Shown: one piece after another, positions 10,575 to 21,315 of the stretch | How positions within the stretch are numbered: position 1 is the stretch's first letter | Layout: the number at the start of each line of letters is the position of its first letter | Assembly (NCBI RefSeq): GCF_963678635.1 | Contig: NC_087062.1 | Coordinates: 95,471,705 to 95,535,704, forward strand | Origin: Symsagittifera roscoffensis | Lineage: Eukaryota; Xenacoelomorpha; Acoela; Convolutidae | Direction of reading: 5' to 3' | Length of the DNA: 64,000 bases | The notes under the pieces: generated by a model | Seen by the model: the letters and a program-made list of their open reading frames with translations, nothing else | Databases searched by the model: none | What the model was told of the DNA's origin: nothing | Position numbers and translations under genes: made by a program

Positions 10575-10592
10575 TGGCGCTCGGGGGACGCG
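10575..10592 (+). promoter_or_regulatory. Candidate primer-binding site
   Basis: TGGCGCTCGGGGGACG directly follows the left LTR, where a tRNA primer-binding site (usually starting TGG) is expected for minus-strand DNA synthesis. The tRNA species was not determined. Confidence 0.35.
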
Positions 10593-10735
10593 CTCCTTGG
10601 TGTTGAGGGCAATAAAAACAAAGACGTCTTCATGCACCAAAAATTGTCAAAAGTAGATACTGCAGGAAAAAACTACACTATACGGAAACTTTTGATCGTT
10701 GATCGCTTAGTTATTCGACCTTCTTGGCATCACCC
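10593..10735 (+). other. BEL/Pao internal leader remnant
   Basis: Between the primer site and the RT remnant only ~150 bp remain. Gag, protease and most of reverse transcriptase are missing, so the element has a large internal deletion. Confidence 0.4.
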
Positions 10736-11215
10736 CCTTACTGATAACATTGAAGATCATCATTCAAGATGTTTGGAAAAGCCCTGCATGGGATGACTTT
10801 CTTCCGGAAAACAAACGCGAAGATTGTCAAAAGTGGATTGAAAGGTATCTAGCTACTTCTTCCATCGAAACACCAATAAGTTGCCGTTTGAAATCTGCTT
10901 CTAACCCAAGTCATCAGTTACACGTCTTCATCGACGCTGCACACCGATGCTTATCGCGCAATAACCTATGTTCGTGTTTGTTGCAGTAATCAAACCTCGT
11001 GCTCCTTTTTCATAAGTCGGTCCAAGGTTTCACCGATGAAACAGATAAGTTTACCCAAACTCTTATTACAAGCAGCTGTACTTGGGGCTCGATTAGTTTA
11101 CTTCGTCGTTATTCAACACGCCATAAAAAGCAAAGAAAAACACGACTGGATTCAGATTTCGGAAAAATTGAGAAGCTATGAGGCTCACCTGTGAAGGAAA
11201 GTCCAGAAAAAAACT
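10736..11215 (+). pseudogene. BEL/Pao pol remnant: end of RT and RNase H-type region
   Basis: The frame beginning near 10750 reads IIIQDVWKSPAWDD and later HQLHVFIDAAH, which matches the F-x-DAS start of the BEL/Pao RNase H region. A frameshift follows. The continuation in another frame gives AYRAITYVRV, SRSKVSPMKQISLPKLLLQ and AAVLGARLVY, matching the family pattern SKS+VAPLK-x-SIPRLEL-x-AALLGARL. The role in an active element would be removal of template RNA during reverse transcription. At least one frameshift makes this copy dead. Confidence 0.8.
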
Positions 11216-11940
11216 GCTGCTGAAAACTGGAAGTTTATAAGGGTAAACTCAACACTGCCGACCAGACAACAGGTATCTTTCATTCTCTAGATATAGAAAC
11301 CATGAGATAACAACCTCCAGACTTCCTTCGACACGATGAAGAACTGAGGAGTCCATATACATAAAGCGAATCGACGCACTCAAGGGAAAAAGCGACAAGT
11401 CCAAAACCAATCATCGATGTGGCAAGGTTCTCTTCAAGGACAAAATTTTTGCGCGCAACTCAAAGAGTTTTTCCAAGTTGAAAACTTAACTACTTCTAAG
11501 GTTCGCCGCGATTTACATATCGAAGCAACTGTTAAAGCAGGTGACCATTTGTTCAAAGTATCCCAACAGCTTTCTTTTGGAACTGATATCGCAAGCAAAA
11601 CAATCGAGCTTTACCCAGGAAAAAAACAAATTGTTGCAACTGTCTCCATTTGTTCACAACAACTTACTTTGTGTTGGTGGAAAAACTAAGCAAAATTCAT
11701 TGCCCCTCAGCAAAAAGCACCCAATTATTCTCAGTGCCAAAGATTTCGTAACAAGTTCGTTTTTAATCAGCACAAAGCACCCGATCATTCTTAGTGCCAA
11801 AGAATTCATAACTCACATGTACTCTGGAACAGAAAACATCTACGGCTCAGCCGACGTATACATTTTTTGCCTTTGAGGCACTCTACGGAGCATTGCATTC
11901 AAATGCTTCGTCCGTCGACATTTTGCAGGTAGAGACCTCC
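11216..11940 (+). pseudogene. BEL/Pao pol remnant, region before integrase
   Basis: Several short frames in shifting phase (11417-11689, 11541-11876) cover the stretch that should link RNase H to the integrase zinc-binding region. A ~50-bp near-duplication, AGCACCCRATYATTCTYAGTG, occurs at about 11716 and 11777. No intact motif is recognised. Confidence 0.4.
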
Positions 11941-12870
11941 ACTCTCCTGTGGCAGACTTGCCTGCCATCAGATTCCCACAGAGTGTTGTACCTGTCCACT
12001 TTTTAAATGTTGGCCTCGGTTGCCTTGTACCATTTACCGTCGTGCAAAGAAGGGAAGAACAAAAGGCTTATATAAGCTTGTTTAACTGCCTCGTAACAAG
12101 GGTAGTTCACTTAAAGTTACAGAGGACTTGACTACAACAACATGAATTTCGACTATATGAAGGTTCATTTACAGTCGTGGACAACCCAGCGTTTTAGTTA
12201 ATGACAACGGTTCTAATCTTTAACAACTACGCCAGACAACAACTACGAAAGATACCGTTCAAATTAGACCACTGTTTTTAAAACAAAACAAGTTGAATCA
12301 GTCAGCTGAATTGCGCCTCAACCCTCCTCCCGCTCCTCATTTTGGCGGGACGTGGCAGAGACTCGTTTAGATTATTGAACGAGCTGTTCTCATGAAGCAT
12401 GGTTCAGCAAATCTGACATAGGACGTTTTTATTGCGATTGTCGACAAAAAAAGACGGATTCACAATTTCAAGGCCACTAACCCAAACACGATGTGATATT
12501 AAAGACAAAGACCCATTAACCCTACCAACTTTATATTGGGGAGTCCTTTTGTGACTTTGCCAGTCTGTGTGTTCATTGAAAATACTACATTCAAGTCTTC
12601 AGCCCGTACACAGATAAAACAGAGATTACAAAACATCATAAGCAGGTTTGCTACTGATTACTCGCCAGATCAAACTGGACTCAGCATGAATCTCTTTTGG
12701 AAATTGACGATATCGTCTGGCTACTTGAAAAATAGACCCCACGTGAAATCTGGCCGCTTGGCCCCATGACACAACCATACACCGGCCCAGATGATATAGC
12801 AAGGTCATGTGAAGTAAAGACCGCTTCAGGGAGTTTAAGTTGCCCCGCTGTTGTGCTCGCATAATAGCGC
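11941..12870 (+). pseudogene. BEL/Pao integrase and pol C-terminus remnant
   Basis: The first frame reads MADLPAIRFP then PFTVVQRREEQKAY, LFNCLVTRVVHL, the well-known start of the BEL/Pao integrase core (MADLP ... GPF-V ... CL-TRAVHLE). Downstream, in other frames, come PPPAPHFGGTWQRLV (PHFGG-W-RLV motif), then PTNFILGSP (PNHFLLG motif), then DDIVWLLEK, stop, TPREIWPLGP and SCEVKTASGSL, the GD-VWL ... WPLG tail. Multiple stops (several TAG/TGA/TAA) and frameshifts show that it is inactive. The distal part is repeated at 15791-16015 by tandem duplication. Confidence 0.8.
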
Positions 12871-12923
12871 AGTTAAGTGTTGCCCAAACTCATTTCTCAA
12901 TAGGGTGGCCGCGAGGATATTTA

Positions 12924-13155
12924 TGACTGATCAAGCTGATGATTAAATTCTCCCGTAATTCAAGTTAAATGTTAAGATGATGATTATTCCCGCATTTGAA
13001 TTTAATCATTTTGGTAGATCAATGAATTAACGAGAGTGTGAAAAGAAGTTGCAACATTGCAACAAACTCAACCGGTAAGCCCACACCCACCTAATAAAGA
13101 ATACAAAGACAAGGATCGCCACTTTACCGAAGACCTTGTCATCCGATCTGTCGGC
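12924..13155 (+). repeat. Right LTR of BEL/Pao element
   Basis: Preceded by a purine-rich GGGTGGCCGCGAGGATATTT tract that fits a polypurine tract. Blocks match the left LTR at 10222-10573. A further copy lies at ~16066-16290 within the tandem duplication. Confidence 0.6.
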
Positions 13156-13429
13156 AACTTAGAAGTAACACAAAATTGAGGTTCAAATTTGAAATTGAAT
13201 TGACAAAAACATTTGTTTCTTCCTAAATGTTTGGCTGTTTTTTAGGCAGAGAGAAGGGTTGAAAATGGATTTCACGGTATAGGCACCCTTAGCTCAAATA
13301 AACTATAATTCATTTTGAAAAATAGAACTTTGGTTAGCTTTAGTATTATCATCATCATTAAACGCCATATAGATTGGTAAACTTAAAACAGATTCTGAAT
13401 GAAAAATCTTGAGTTCATATCCAAGTCAC

Positions 13430-13680
13430 TCCCAAGGAAGATTTCGCTCAGTTTATCCCGGTTCGAGGCGCTCACTTTATGTTTCGACCGTCTACATGAA
13501 AACTTGGCGTTCGGTTGAAATTCGTGTTTCGACCGTTTTCAACCGAAACAAATCTGCTCGACTCAAACAAAATTAGTTTCGACAGTGCTCGATCGAAAAA
13601 AAGTCATCCGCCGTTCTCTACCCAAGTAGGATCCTTCGACCGAATTCTGGTATGTTTCGAATTTCAAACAACATGAGTTA
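13430..13680 (+). repeat. TTTCGACCG-rich repeat region, copy 1
   Basis: TTTCGACCG, CTCGACTCAAACAAA and CTCGATCGAAAAAAA recur irregularly, related to the minisatellite at 13905-14045. Matched at 16590-16810 in tandem copy 2. Confidence 0.4.
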
Positions 13681-13904
13681 ACCAATTCAAACGTTACAAA
13701 TCATGCTTTTCGGGCAACATTTTTTGATGTTTTTTTCAGAATGAAATGATTATAGCCACTTGCATTAACTATTTTTGAAATTTTTTCATCGTTCGCAGCA
13801 CTGGTTAGCAATTCGAGTCGAAAATGTTAGTAAATCACGTTTATTGATGTCAGATAATTTCCGCTTCGACTCCCAGTTACCGATGGACAATCGGTATTTT
13901 CTGA

Positions 13905-14045
13905 GCGTGCACGAGGTATGTTTCGACCCAGCTCGACCTTATTCGAGGCATGCTTCGACCAAGCTCGACCTCATTCGAGGTATGTTTCGACCATGCTCGA
14001 GGTACGTTTCGACTGTCTTGGCTATTCTTTTTAGGTCGAGCATTG
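13905..14045 (+). repeat. ~31-bp minisatellite (TATGTTTCGACC / GCTCGAC), copy 1
   Basis: About four head-to-tail units with core GAGGTATGTTTCGACC then MAGCTCGACC or a close variant. Confidence 0.7.
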
Positions 14046-14159
14046 ATATGAGTATGAATTTGTAAGTCGAAACATAAGGTGAGCAATTCTACCCGGGTTG
14101 CATCTTTTCACACCTGTCGAGGTTTTTCCTAAATAAGTAAAATTGTGCAAAAAACCATT

Positions 14160-14870
14160 GTACGCCATTTATCTTTATCACTTTTTCAAATATTGTCAGC
14201 TACGGAAGTTCAAGAAAACTATACATCGGCTTGGAGTTCTGTGTTTTTTAAACTAACTTGAAAAAACTGGATCAATAGGTAAAAAAACTTTTTTTGTGGT
14301 AAAATTTGATAATTAAATTCCTTTTAAAGCCGAACACGTTTTTTATGAGCTTAGCTTTTTTGCTGTTCGATAGCGGAGTTTACCTTTTTTTAACAAAAAC
14401 CTAGCCAACAGACAGTTGGAAAAGAGTAATGAACTCAAGTAAACAGAGGAAAAAATAGACTTCGTTGAAAAAATCTCAACTTTCGAAGAAAACAATAGAT
14501 GCCCTTTAAGCTCTTTGAAATTCTAGAGCGATTTATGACTAGCATTTTTTTGATAACGTTAACCAAACTTGAGAAAGCTGGATCAATAAATGAAATTTAT
14601 ATATAGCTGGAAATCGAAAAACTAAACTCCACTTTCCACTTTCTGTTCAGGTTTTTTTTGCGCCATTTTCAAGTTCGTATTTGGAGAATGCTTTTTTCGT
14701 AACTTTTGACCATATCAATTTCAATTGAACTCAAAAAATGCATATATACCTAAGTGCATTTATAAATGCATTAATATGTATGAATGCACACCTGTAGCTA
14801 TTAGAGCATTTTAAGACTTTTGCTGGAAAAAAAGTCACCAAGACCTTTAAAAGTCTTCACTGTGTTCATT
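14160..14870 (+). repeat. Dispersed repeat family, copy 2
   Basis: Two half-units in tandem, each with an ACTT-GA-AAACTGGATCAATA block, then CTGTTCGATAGCGGAG and AGCCAACAGACAGTTGGAAA. It ends with TCTTCACTGTGTTCATTACT. Confidence 0.5.
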
Positions 14871-15790
14871 ACTCCGAAAAAAAAATTATATATTTTTTTA
14901 AATATCGAAAACGCTTGTTCAATAAAAAGAAATGTACAGCAGGATCGGGTTTTTTACTTAACATCATTATATTTTTTGAGACGCTTTGGAAAGAATTTTT
15001 GCTTTTCTCAAAAAAAATGAATTTTTCTGGAAAACTGTTCTCCCGATTTTTGAAAAAGTAGTATCAATGGAAAGTGCCTGCCGCTTGTGTCGCTGATTGC
15101 TTAACGCCCTCTCATCTTTTTACACTTAATCCGACTTTCTACAACCTTCAAAAAAGTCTGTGGGTGAACTTTTGACTGCTTTTTTGGATTTGTTGATTCT
15201 CTTGAATAAAGGGGATTGACCGGGCTGTGAAACGCTGTCTGCACAAGCGGCTACACTCAATTTTATTTACACAAATCGTTATGGGCCTCGGAAACATTAT
15301 GATTTTGATTTTTTCAAACGGTTTTTGAAGTTTTTTGACTTCTTTTAAAAAATACGCTCCCAAATCTGACATTTTGATTTACATCAATCAGACGGGTTAG
15401 GCGAAGTCCCCATGCATAAGCAGTTACTCTTAATTTTTTTGTGAATGAAAACTTGTGACTCTCCGAAAATTCAATTTCAACTTTTTTGATTTTTTTCAAA
15501 AAAAAAAATTCCAGAAAAGTTAATGTCCCTCGTAAAATTCAAACTGTTTTGTTTTTGACGTTTTTTGAAACTTTTTGACTTGTCTTGATAACTAGCATCC
15601 AAATCAATCTGAGTTTTTGGTTTCAATCAGAATAAAGGGTTGATAGAAATCTATCTGTATAAGTGCCGACGTCTAAATTTTCTACACAGAGGCGAAGCTT
15701 CGCTTCTCAAACACTTGCGAGAACACCGCAAAAAGCACTTCTATAAAGTGCAATAAAAGAAATTAGAAATGAGAATTAAAAAATTTAAAA

Positions 15791-16015
15791 GGTTTGCTAC
15801 TGATTACTCGCCAGATCAAACTGGACTCAGCATGAATCTCTTTTGGAAATTGACGATATCGTCTGGCTACTTGAAAAATAGACCCCACGTGAAATCTGGC
15901 CGCTTGGCCCCATGACACAACCATACACCGGCCCAGATGATATAGCAAGGTCATGTGAAGTAAAGACCGCTTCAGGGAGTTTAAGTTGCCCCGCTGTTGT
16001 GCTCGCATAATAGCG
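15791..16015 (+). pseudogene. Duplicated BEL/Pao pol tail
   Basis: Second copy of the DDIVWLLEK-stop-TPREIWPLGP segment, with the same TAG. The shared stop shows that it was duplicated after inactivation. Confidence 0.75.
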
Positions 16016-16065
16016 CAGTTAAGTGTTGCCCAAACTCATTTCTCGTTAGGGTGGCCGCGAGGATA

Positions 16066-16290
16066 TTTATGACTGATCAAGCTGATGATTAAATTCTCCC
16101 GTAATTCAAGTTAAATTTTAAGATGATGATTATTCCCGCATTTGAATTTAATCATTTTGGTAGATCAATGAATTAACGAGAGTGTGAAAAGAAGTTGCAA
16201 CATTGCAATAAACTCAACCGGTAACCCCACACCCACCTAATAAAGAATACAAAGACAAGGAGCACCACTTTACCGAAGGCCTTGTCATCC
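16066..16290 (+). repeat. Duplicated copy of the BEL/Pao right LTR
   Basis: Near-identical to 12924-13155; part of tandem copy 2. Confidence 0.6.
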
Positions 16291-17054
16291 GATCTGTCGG
16301 CAACTTAGAAGTAACACAAAATTGAGGTTCAAACTTGAAATTGAATTGACAAAAACATTTGTTTCTTCCTAAATGTTTGGCTGTTTTTTGGGCAGAGAGA
16401 AGAGTTGAAAATGGATTGCACGGTATAGGCACCCTTAGCTGAAATAAACTAGAATTCATTTTGAAAAATTGAACTTTGGTTAGCTTTAGCATTATCATCA
16501 TCATTCAATGCCATAGAGATTGGTAAACTTAAAACAGATTCTGAATAAAAAATATTCAGTTCATATCCAAGTCACTCCCAAGGAAGATTTCGCTCAGTTT
16601 ATCCCGGTTCGAGGCGCTCACTTCATGTTTCGACCGTCTCCATGAAAACTTGGCATTCGATTGAAATTCGTGTTTCGACCGTCTTCAACCCAAACAAATC
16701 TGCTCGACCCAAACAAATCAACTTCGACAGTGCTCGATCGAAAAAAAGTCATTCGCCGTTCTCTACCCAAGTAAGATGCTTCGACTAAATTCTGGTATGT
16801 TTCGAATTTCAAACAACATGAGTTAACCAATTTTAAACGTTACAAATCATGCTTTTCGGGTAGCATTTTTTGATGTTTCTTTTTTTATCAGAATGAAATG
16901 ATTATAGCCATTTGCACTAACTATTTTTGAATTTTTTCATCGTTCGGAGTACTGGTTTGCAATTCGAGTCGAAAATGTTAATAAATCACGTTTATTGTTG
17001 TCAGATATTTTCCGCTTCGACTCCGAGCTACCGCTGGACAATCGGTATTTTTTG

Positions 17055-17200
17055 AACGTGCTCGAGGTATGTTTTGACCCAGCTCGACCTTATTCGAGGC
17101 ATGTTTCGACCAGGCTCGACCTCATTTGAGGTATGTTTCGACCGTGCTCGAGGTTCGTTTCGACTGTCTTGGCTACTTTTTTCAGGTCGAGCACTGACAT
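17055..17200 (+). repeat. ~31-bp minisatellite, copy 2
   Basis: Same units as 13905-14045 with a few substitutions, including loss of one CG (TTTTGACC). Confidence 0.7.
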
Positions 17201-17309
17201 GAGCATGAATTTGTAAGTCGATACATAAGGTGAGCAACTCTACCCGGGTTGCATTTTTTCACACCTGTCGAGGTTTTTCCTAAGGAAGTAAAATTGTGCA
17301 AAAAACCAT

Positions 17310-18025
17310 TGTACGCCATTTATCTCTCTCACTTTTTCAAAAATTTTAAGCAAAGGAAGTTCAAGAAAAATAAACATCGGCTTGGAGTTCTGTGTTTTTT
17401 AAACTAACTTGAGAAAACTGGATCAATAGGTAAAAAAAAATTTTGCGATGAAATTTGATAATTAAATTCCTTTTTGGAATTTAGAAGCCGAACACGTTTT
17501 TTATGAGTTTAGCTTTTTTGCTGTTCGATAGTGGAGTTTACCTTTTTTTAACAAAAACCTAGCCAACAGACAGTTGGAAAAGAGTAATGAACTCAAGTAA
17601 ACAGAGGAAAAAATAGACTTCGTTGAAAAAATCTCAACTTTCGAAGAAAACAATAGATGCCCTTTAAGCTCTTTGAAATTCTAGAGCGATTTATGACTAG
17701 CACTTTTTTGATAACGTTAACCAAACTTGAGAAAGCTGGATCAATAAATGAAATTTATATATAGCTGGAAATCGAAAAACTAAACTCCACTTTCCACTTT
17801 CTGTTCAGGTTTTTTTTGCGCCATTTTCAAGTTCGTATTTGGAGAATGCTTTTTTCGTAACTTTTGACCATATCAATTTCAATTGAACTCAAAAAATGCA
17901 TATATACCTAAGTGCATTTATAAATGCATTAATATGTATGAATGCACACCTGTAGCTATTAGAGCATTTTAAGACTTTTGCTGGAAAAAAAGTCACCAAG
18001 ACCTTTAAAAGTCTTCACTGTGTTC
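17310..18025 (+). repeat. Dispersed repeat family, copy 3
   Basis: Tandem-duplication partner of the 14.16-14.87 kb copy. Confidence 0.5.
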
Positions 18026-18945
18026 ATTACTCCGAAAAAAAATTATATATTTTTTAAATATCGAAAACTCTTGTTCAATAAAAAAAAATGTACTGCAGGA
18101 TCGGGTTTTTTACTTATTATCATTATATTTTTTGAGACGCTTTGGAAAGAATTTTTGCTTTTCTCAAAAAAAAGAATATTTCTGGAAAACTATTCTCCCG
18201 ATTTTCAAACAAGTAGTATCAATGGAAAGTGCCTGTCGCTTGTGTCGCTGATTGCTTAACGCCCTCTAATTTTTTTTTACCCTTCACCCGACTTTCTACA
18301 ACCTTCAAAAAAGTCTGTGGGTGAACTTTTGACTGCTTTTTTGGATTTGTTGATTCTCTTGAATAAAGGGGATTGACCGGGCTGTGAAACGCTGCCTGCG
18401 CAAGCGATTCACTCAATTTGATTTACACAAAATGTTATGGGACTCGGAAAAAATAATATTTTGATTTTTTTAACGGTTTTGAAGCTTTTTGACTTCTCTT
18501 AAAAAATACGCTCCCAAATCTGACATTTTGATTTACATCAATCAGACGGGCTAGGCGAAGTCCCCATGCATAAGCAGCAACTCTTAATTTTTTTTGAATG
18601 AAAACTTGCGACTCTCCGAAAATTCAATTTCAATTTTTTGATTTTTTTCAAAAAAAATTCCAGAAAAGTTAATGAACCTCGTAAAATTCAAACTGTTTTG
18701 TTTTTGACGTTTTTTGAAACTTTTTGACTTGTCTTGATAACTAGCATTCAAATCAATCTGAGTTTTTGGTTTCACTCAGAATAAAGGGTTGATAGAAATC
18801 TATCTGTATAAGTGCCGACGTCTAAATTTTCTACACAGAGGCGAAGCTTCGCTTCTCAAACACTTGCGAGAAACCGGCAAAAAGCATTTCTATAAAGTGC
18901 AATAATAGAAATTAGAAATGAGAATTAGAAAAGATAATTAAAAAA

Positions 18946-19650
18946 TTTAAAAAAAAGAGGTTAAGCATCTCACGCACTAAATTTAGCCACGACAGCTTAA
19001 AAGGCACCAAACACTGGGCAAAAATAAAGCAGAGAACAGATTCTATGCAATTTTCAATGCTACAGCAAACTTTCAAATTATGTTAACATTTTTAATGAAA
19101 ATTTTTACTTGCCAAACAGGTTAGAAAAAAGAAGTTTCGTTCTAAGAAACTAATGCTCATTACACTAAGCTGATTGCCAGTCAAAACTAGAAGTTATCGT
19201 CCTCAAAACGTGAATGTGTTGACTTCTTGTCCTTTTTTTGAAACTACTGGCTTTTCTTGATAACTACTCAGCCGATCTGGCATCAATGGTTTAATCGAGG
19301 CAACAGGTTGTGGGAAGCATGGGCGCATTCGCCTCAAACTGTATCAAAACTGTTATGTCTCTGAGAAATATCCCATTTCCCAAAAAATTCAGACTTACTT
19401 TTTTTAAAAGAAAAACAACAAAGATTTTGGTTGAAACCCAATTTTTAAAATTACTATCTTCATCCGTATAAACGCAACAATTTAAACACAACCAAATATG
19501 TACCTCGATCTTTAGCTGGGTCTTATAGTCAATTCACGACAAACCAAAATTGAACGTAAGCAAACTTCAAAATTTTCTCCTGAAAAAAAAAACACAAAAA
19601 GACATGGGTATTAACTACGCTCATTACTCTCAAAGAATTGCGCTTTTCTC
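18946..19650. other. Non-coding interval
   Basis: AT-rich. The only recognisable piece is a short block resembling the dispersed-repeat end (TATTAACTACGCTCATTACT near 19608). No gene is seen. Confidence 0.35.
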
Positions 19651-19654
19651 CAGT

Positions 19655-20235
19655 TGGTTTGATTTTGGATTTAAAATGATAAATACGAAATTGTAGCAGC
19701 GAAATTGAAGTGCAATTTGTGTTGCCAAATTCAGGCTCAAAATTTTACCCCAAAAACAAAACGGATCACTTTTGGCTTTTTTATTTAATCAAAACGGATC
19801 ACTTTTGGCTTTTTTATTTATTTAGTCTGTCACCAAAAATAGATATCTCAAAATTGTACAAAGGGGGGACTCTTTGAGTTGGTAAGTGGTCAAATCCTTG
19901 AGGTGGGGCCCTGACATTATGAAACTTTGTTAAACGAAACAACCCTTTTTTAATTAAAAACAATTTTTAAACGTTTTGCGCACACGCTTTTCTAGATTAT
20001 TCCCTTCTTAAACTTAATTGGTTAAAAGGCTACTTGGGTTATAATTTTATCAGTGGTTGATTTGCTAGTTTTGGCGTAATTTTTTATTAACTAAAGAAGC
20101 CAAAAATGATCCGATTTTGGGGTAAAATTTTGGGCTCAATGTTGGCAACACAAATTGCAACAAACTAATTTTGCTAAACTGCCAAGAAAATTTTGTATTT
20201 ATCATTCATTTTTCACTTCAAGTTAACCCAATTTT
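19655..20235. mobile_element. Foldback / MITE-like element with ~130-bp inverted ends
   Basis: The left end (GATAAATACGAAATTG, then GCAATTTGTGTTGCC, then AAAATTTTACCCCAAAA) is matched in reverse complement at the right end (20093-20235). The centre holds a 34-bp direct duplication of AACGGATCACTTTTGGCTTT (19760, 19795) and no coding frame. Ends and target-site duplication were not resolved. Confidence 0.65.
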
Positions 20236-20619
20236 AGAAGAACGCGTTTTGAATTTTAAAAATAAACTTAAAAAATCAAAAATCAAACCGTTAAAACATC
20301 GTGAAAAAAAACACGAAATAAATTTGAAGAACCATATTTAAAAAACAATTGCGTAAGGCTATAATTTGACTTGTATTCGACAGGACTGTTTTCAGCTACA
20401 AAAGGTGGGCCAAACATTTTCCGCGTTTGCGACCGATTTGGTCAAAACTCAAGTCAAACACGTTGACCCGTGCTTTGAAGAGATCATAGAAAAAAACTAC
20501 TTTCTTCATTTTCAATTTTGTGACAAAAAGTTTGAAGTTTAAATGAACAAATATTTCACAACTTAGTCATACTGCTGTCGAAAGTAACGTTTTTTGTTTT
20601 GTTTTATAGATATGATGAC
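20236..20619. other. 3' flank of the serine dehydratase-like gene
   Basis: AT-rich. Nothing beyond the possible 3' UTR of the minus-strand gene ending at 20620. Confidence 0.35.
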
Positions 20620-20786
20620 CTAAAGAAGCATCTGAACGCTGACTCCGCCGCAGACCACAATCACCGCGGGACCAGAAGAGACGTCGATTCGCTTCTCCTC
20701 AGCCAGTCTCTTCAGCAGACCAGCACTGCTGTAGACAGCACTTAACGCAGCCCCACATGCAGGCTCCACGAGATATCGGTGGTCCA
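20620..20786 (-). CDS. L-serine/L-threonine dehydratase-like, last coding exon
   Basis: On the minus strand TTTTTCAG at the acceptor is followed by a 167-nt open frame reading DHRYLVEPACGAALSAVYSS ... SGPAVIVVCGGVSVQMLL and TAG. LVEPACGAALAAVY and VVIVCGG are hallmark segments of the PLP-dependent serine dehydratase (SDS/SDSL, fold type II) C-terminal part. The enzyme converts L-serine to pyruvate, or L-threonine to 2-oxobutyrate, plus ammonia in the cytosol. The phase joins exactly to the exon at 22172-22296 (ATG-G | TG-GAC). The protein ends soon after CGG, a few residues shorter than mammalian SDS. If TAG were read through, 18 more codons follow before TAA. Confidence 0.85.
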
Positions 20787-20837
20787 CTGAAAAACCCAAT
20801 TGATACCTCGCTATTCAAACTGAATCTCATTAGTAAC

Positions 20838-20895
20838 AATGGTAACCCCGGGTAACAATGATAACCCGGGGGGATTTTCATCCCCCCCCCCCACC
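20838..20895. repeat. Short GC-rich hairpin sequence
   Basis: GGTAACCCCGGG and AACCCGGGGGG flank ACAATG-type spacers, followed by a 13-C run. Likely the edge of the neighbouring foldback element. Confidence 0.4.
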
Positions 20896-20899
20896 TCAC

Positions 20900-21315
20900 A
20901 CGACCATCAATTTTATGGTGTAACGAGTGGTTTCACAAGGTTAAGTAAGGATGCAGACCAAATATGTTTGGCACATCTTAGTTAGTCCGCACGTCAATTT
21001 TCATAACGATCGGACAATGTGAACAGTAACTTTACTGGTAAAAAATTGCAGGTGCGGGAGGAAAGGAAAAACAGCCCCCGGATCAAGTGAAAAATAAATT
21101 TGCTCCCTTCCCCCTAAGTTTCTAGGTGTTGCACAACTCGGCTCGTTTTCTTTTCCCCAACCTGCTAAAATTTACAAGTGAAATTTTGTTCACGTTATCC
21201 AAATATAACGAAAACTGGCATGCGAACTAATTAGGATATGACAAACATATTTGTTCTTCATGTTTAACCTTGTAGAACCTCTCGTTATACCATAAAATTG
21301 ATGCTTATGTGAGGA
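20900..21315. mobile_element. Foldback / MITE-like element in the SDS-like intron
   Basis: Left arm 20905-21055 (ATCAATTTTATGGTGTAACG, then CAAATATGTTTGGCA) pairs with the reverse complement of 21165-21312 (ATCAATTTTATGGTATAACG, then CAAATATGTTTGTCA). Arms are ~150 bp at roughly 75-80% match by eye, with an ~85-bp spacer. Confidence 0.7.

Larger units (their letters stand above)
12642..15790 (+). repeat. 3.15-kb tandem duplication, copy 1
   Basis: Starts in the BEL/Pao pol tail (GGTTTGCTACTGATTACTCG) and runs through the right LTR, a CGACC/CTCGAG minisatellite, a dispersed-repeat copy and a stretch ending AATTTAAAA. The next base pairs restart the unit. Similarity to copy 2 is high throughout with small indels. 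The shared AATTTAAAA at both ends suggests short homology at the breakpoint. Confidence 0.9.
15791..18945 (+). repeat. 3.15-kb tandem duplication, copy 2
   Basis: Copy of 12642-15790, beginning GGTTTGCTACTGATTACTCG and ending near AATTAGAAATGAGAATTAGAA. It therefore holds second copies of the BEL/Pao pol tail, right LTR, minisatellite and dispersed repeat. Confidence 0.9.

Noticed and set aside
12626-12862. Minus-strand frame MRAQQRGNLNSLK (also at 15763-16008)
   Set aside because: Antisense to the recognisable BEL/Pao pol tail.
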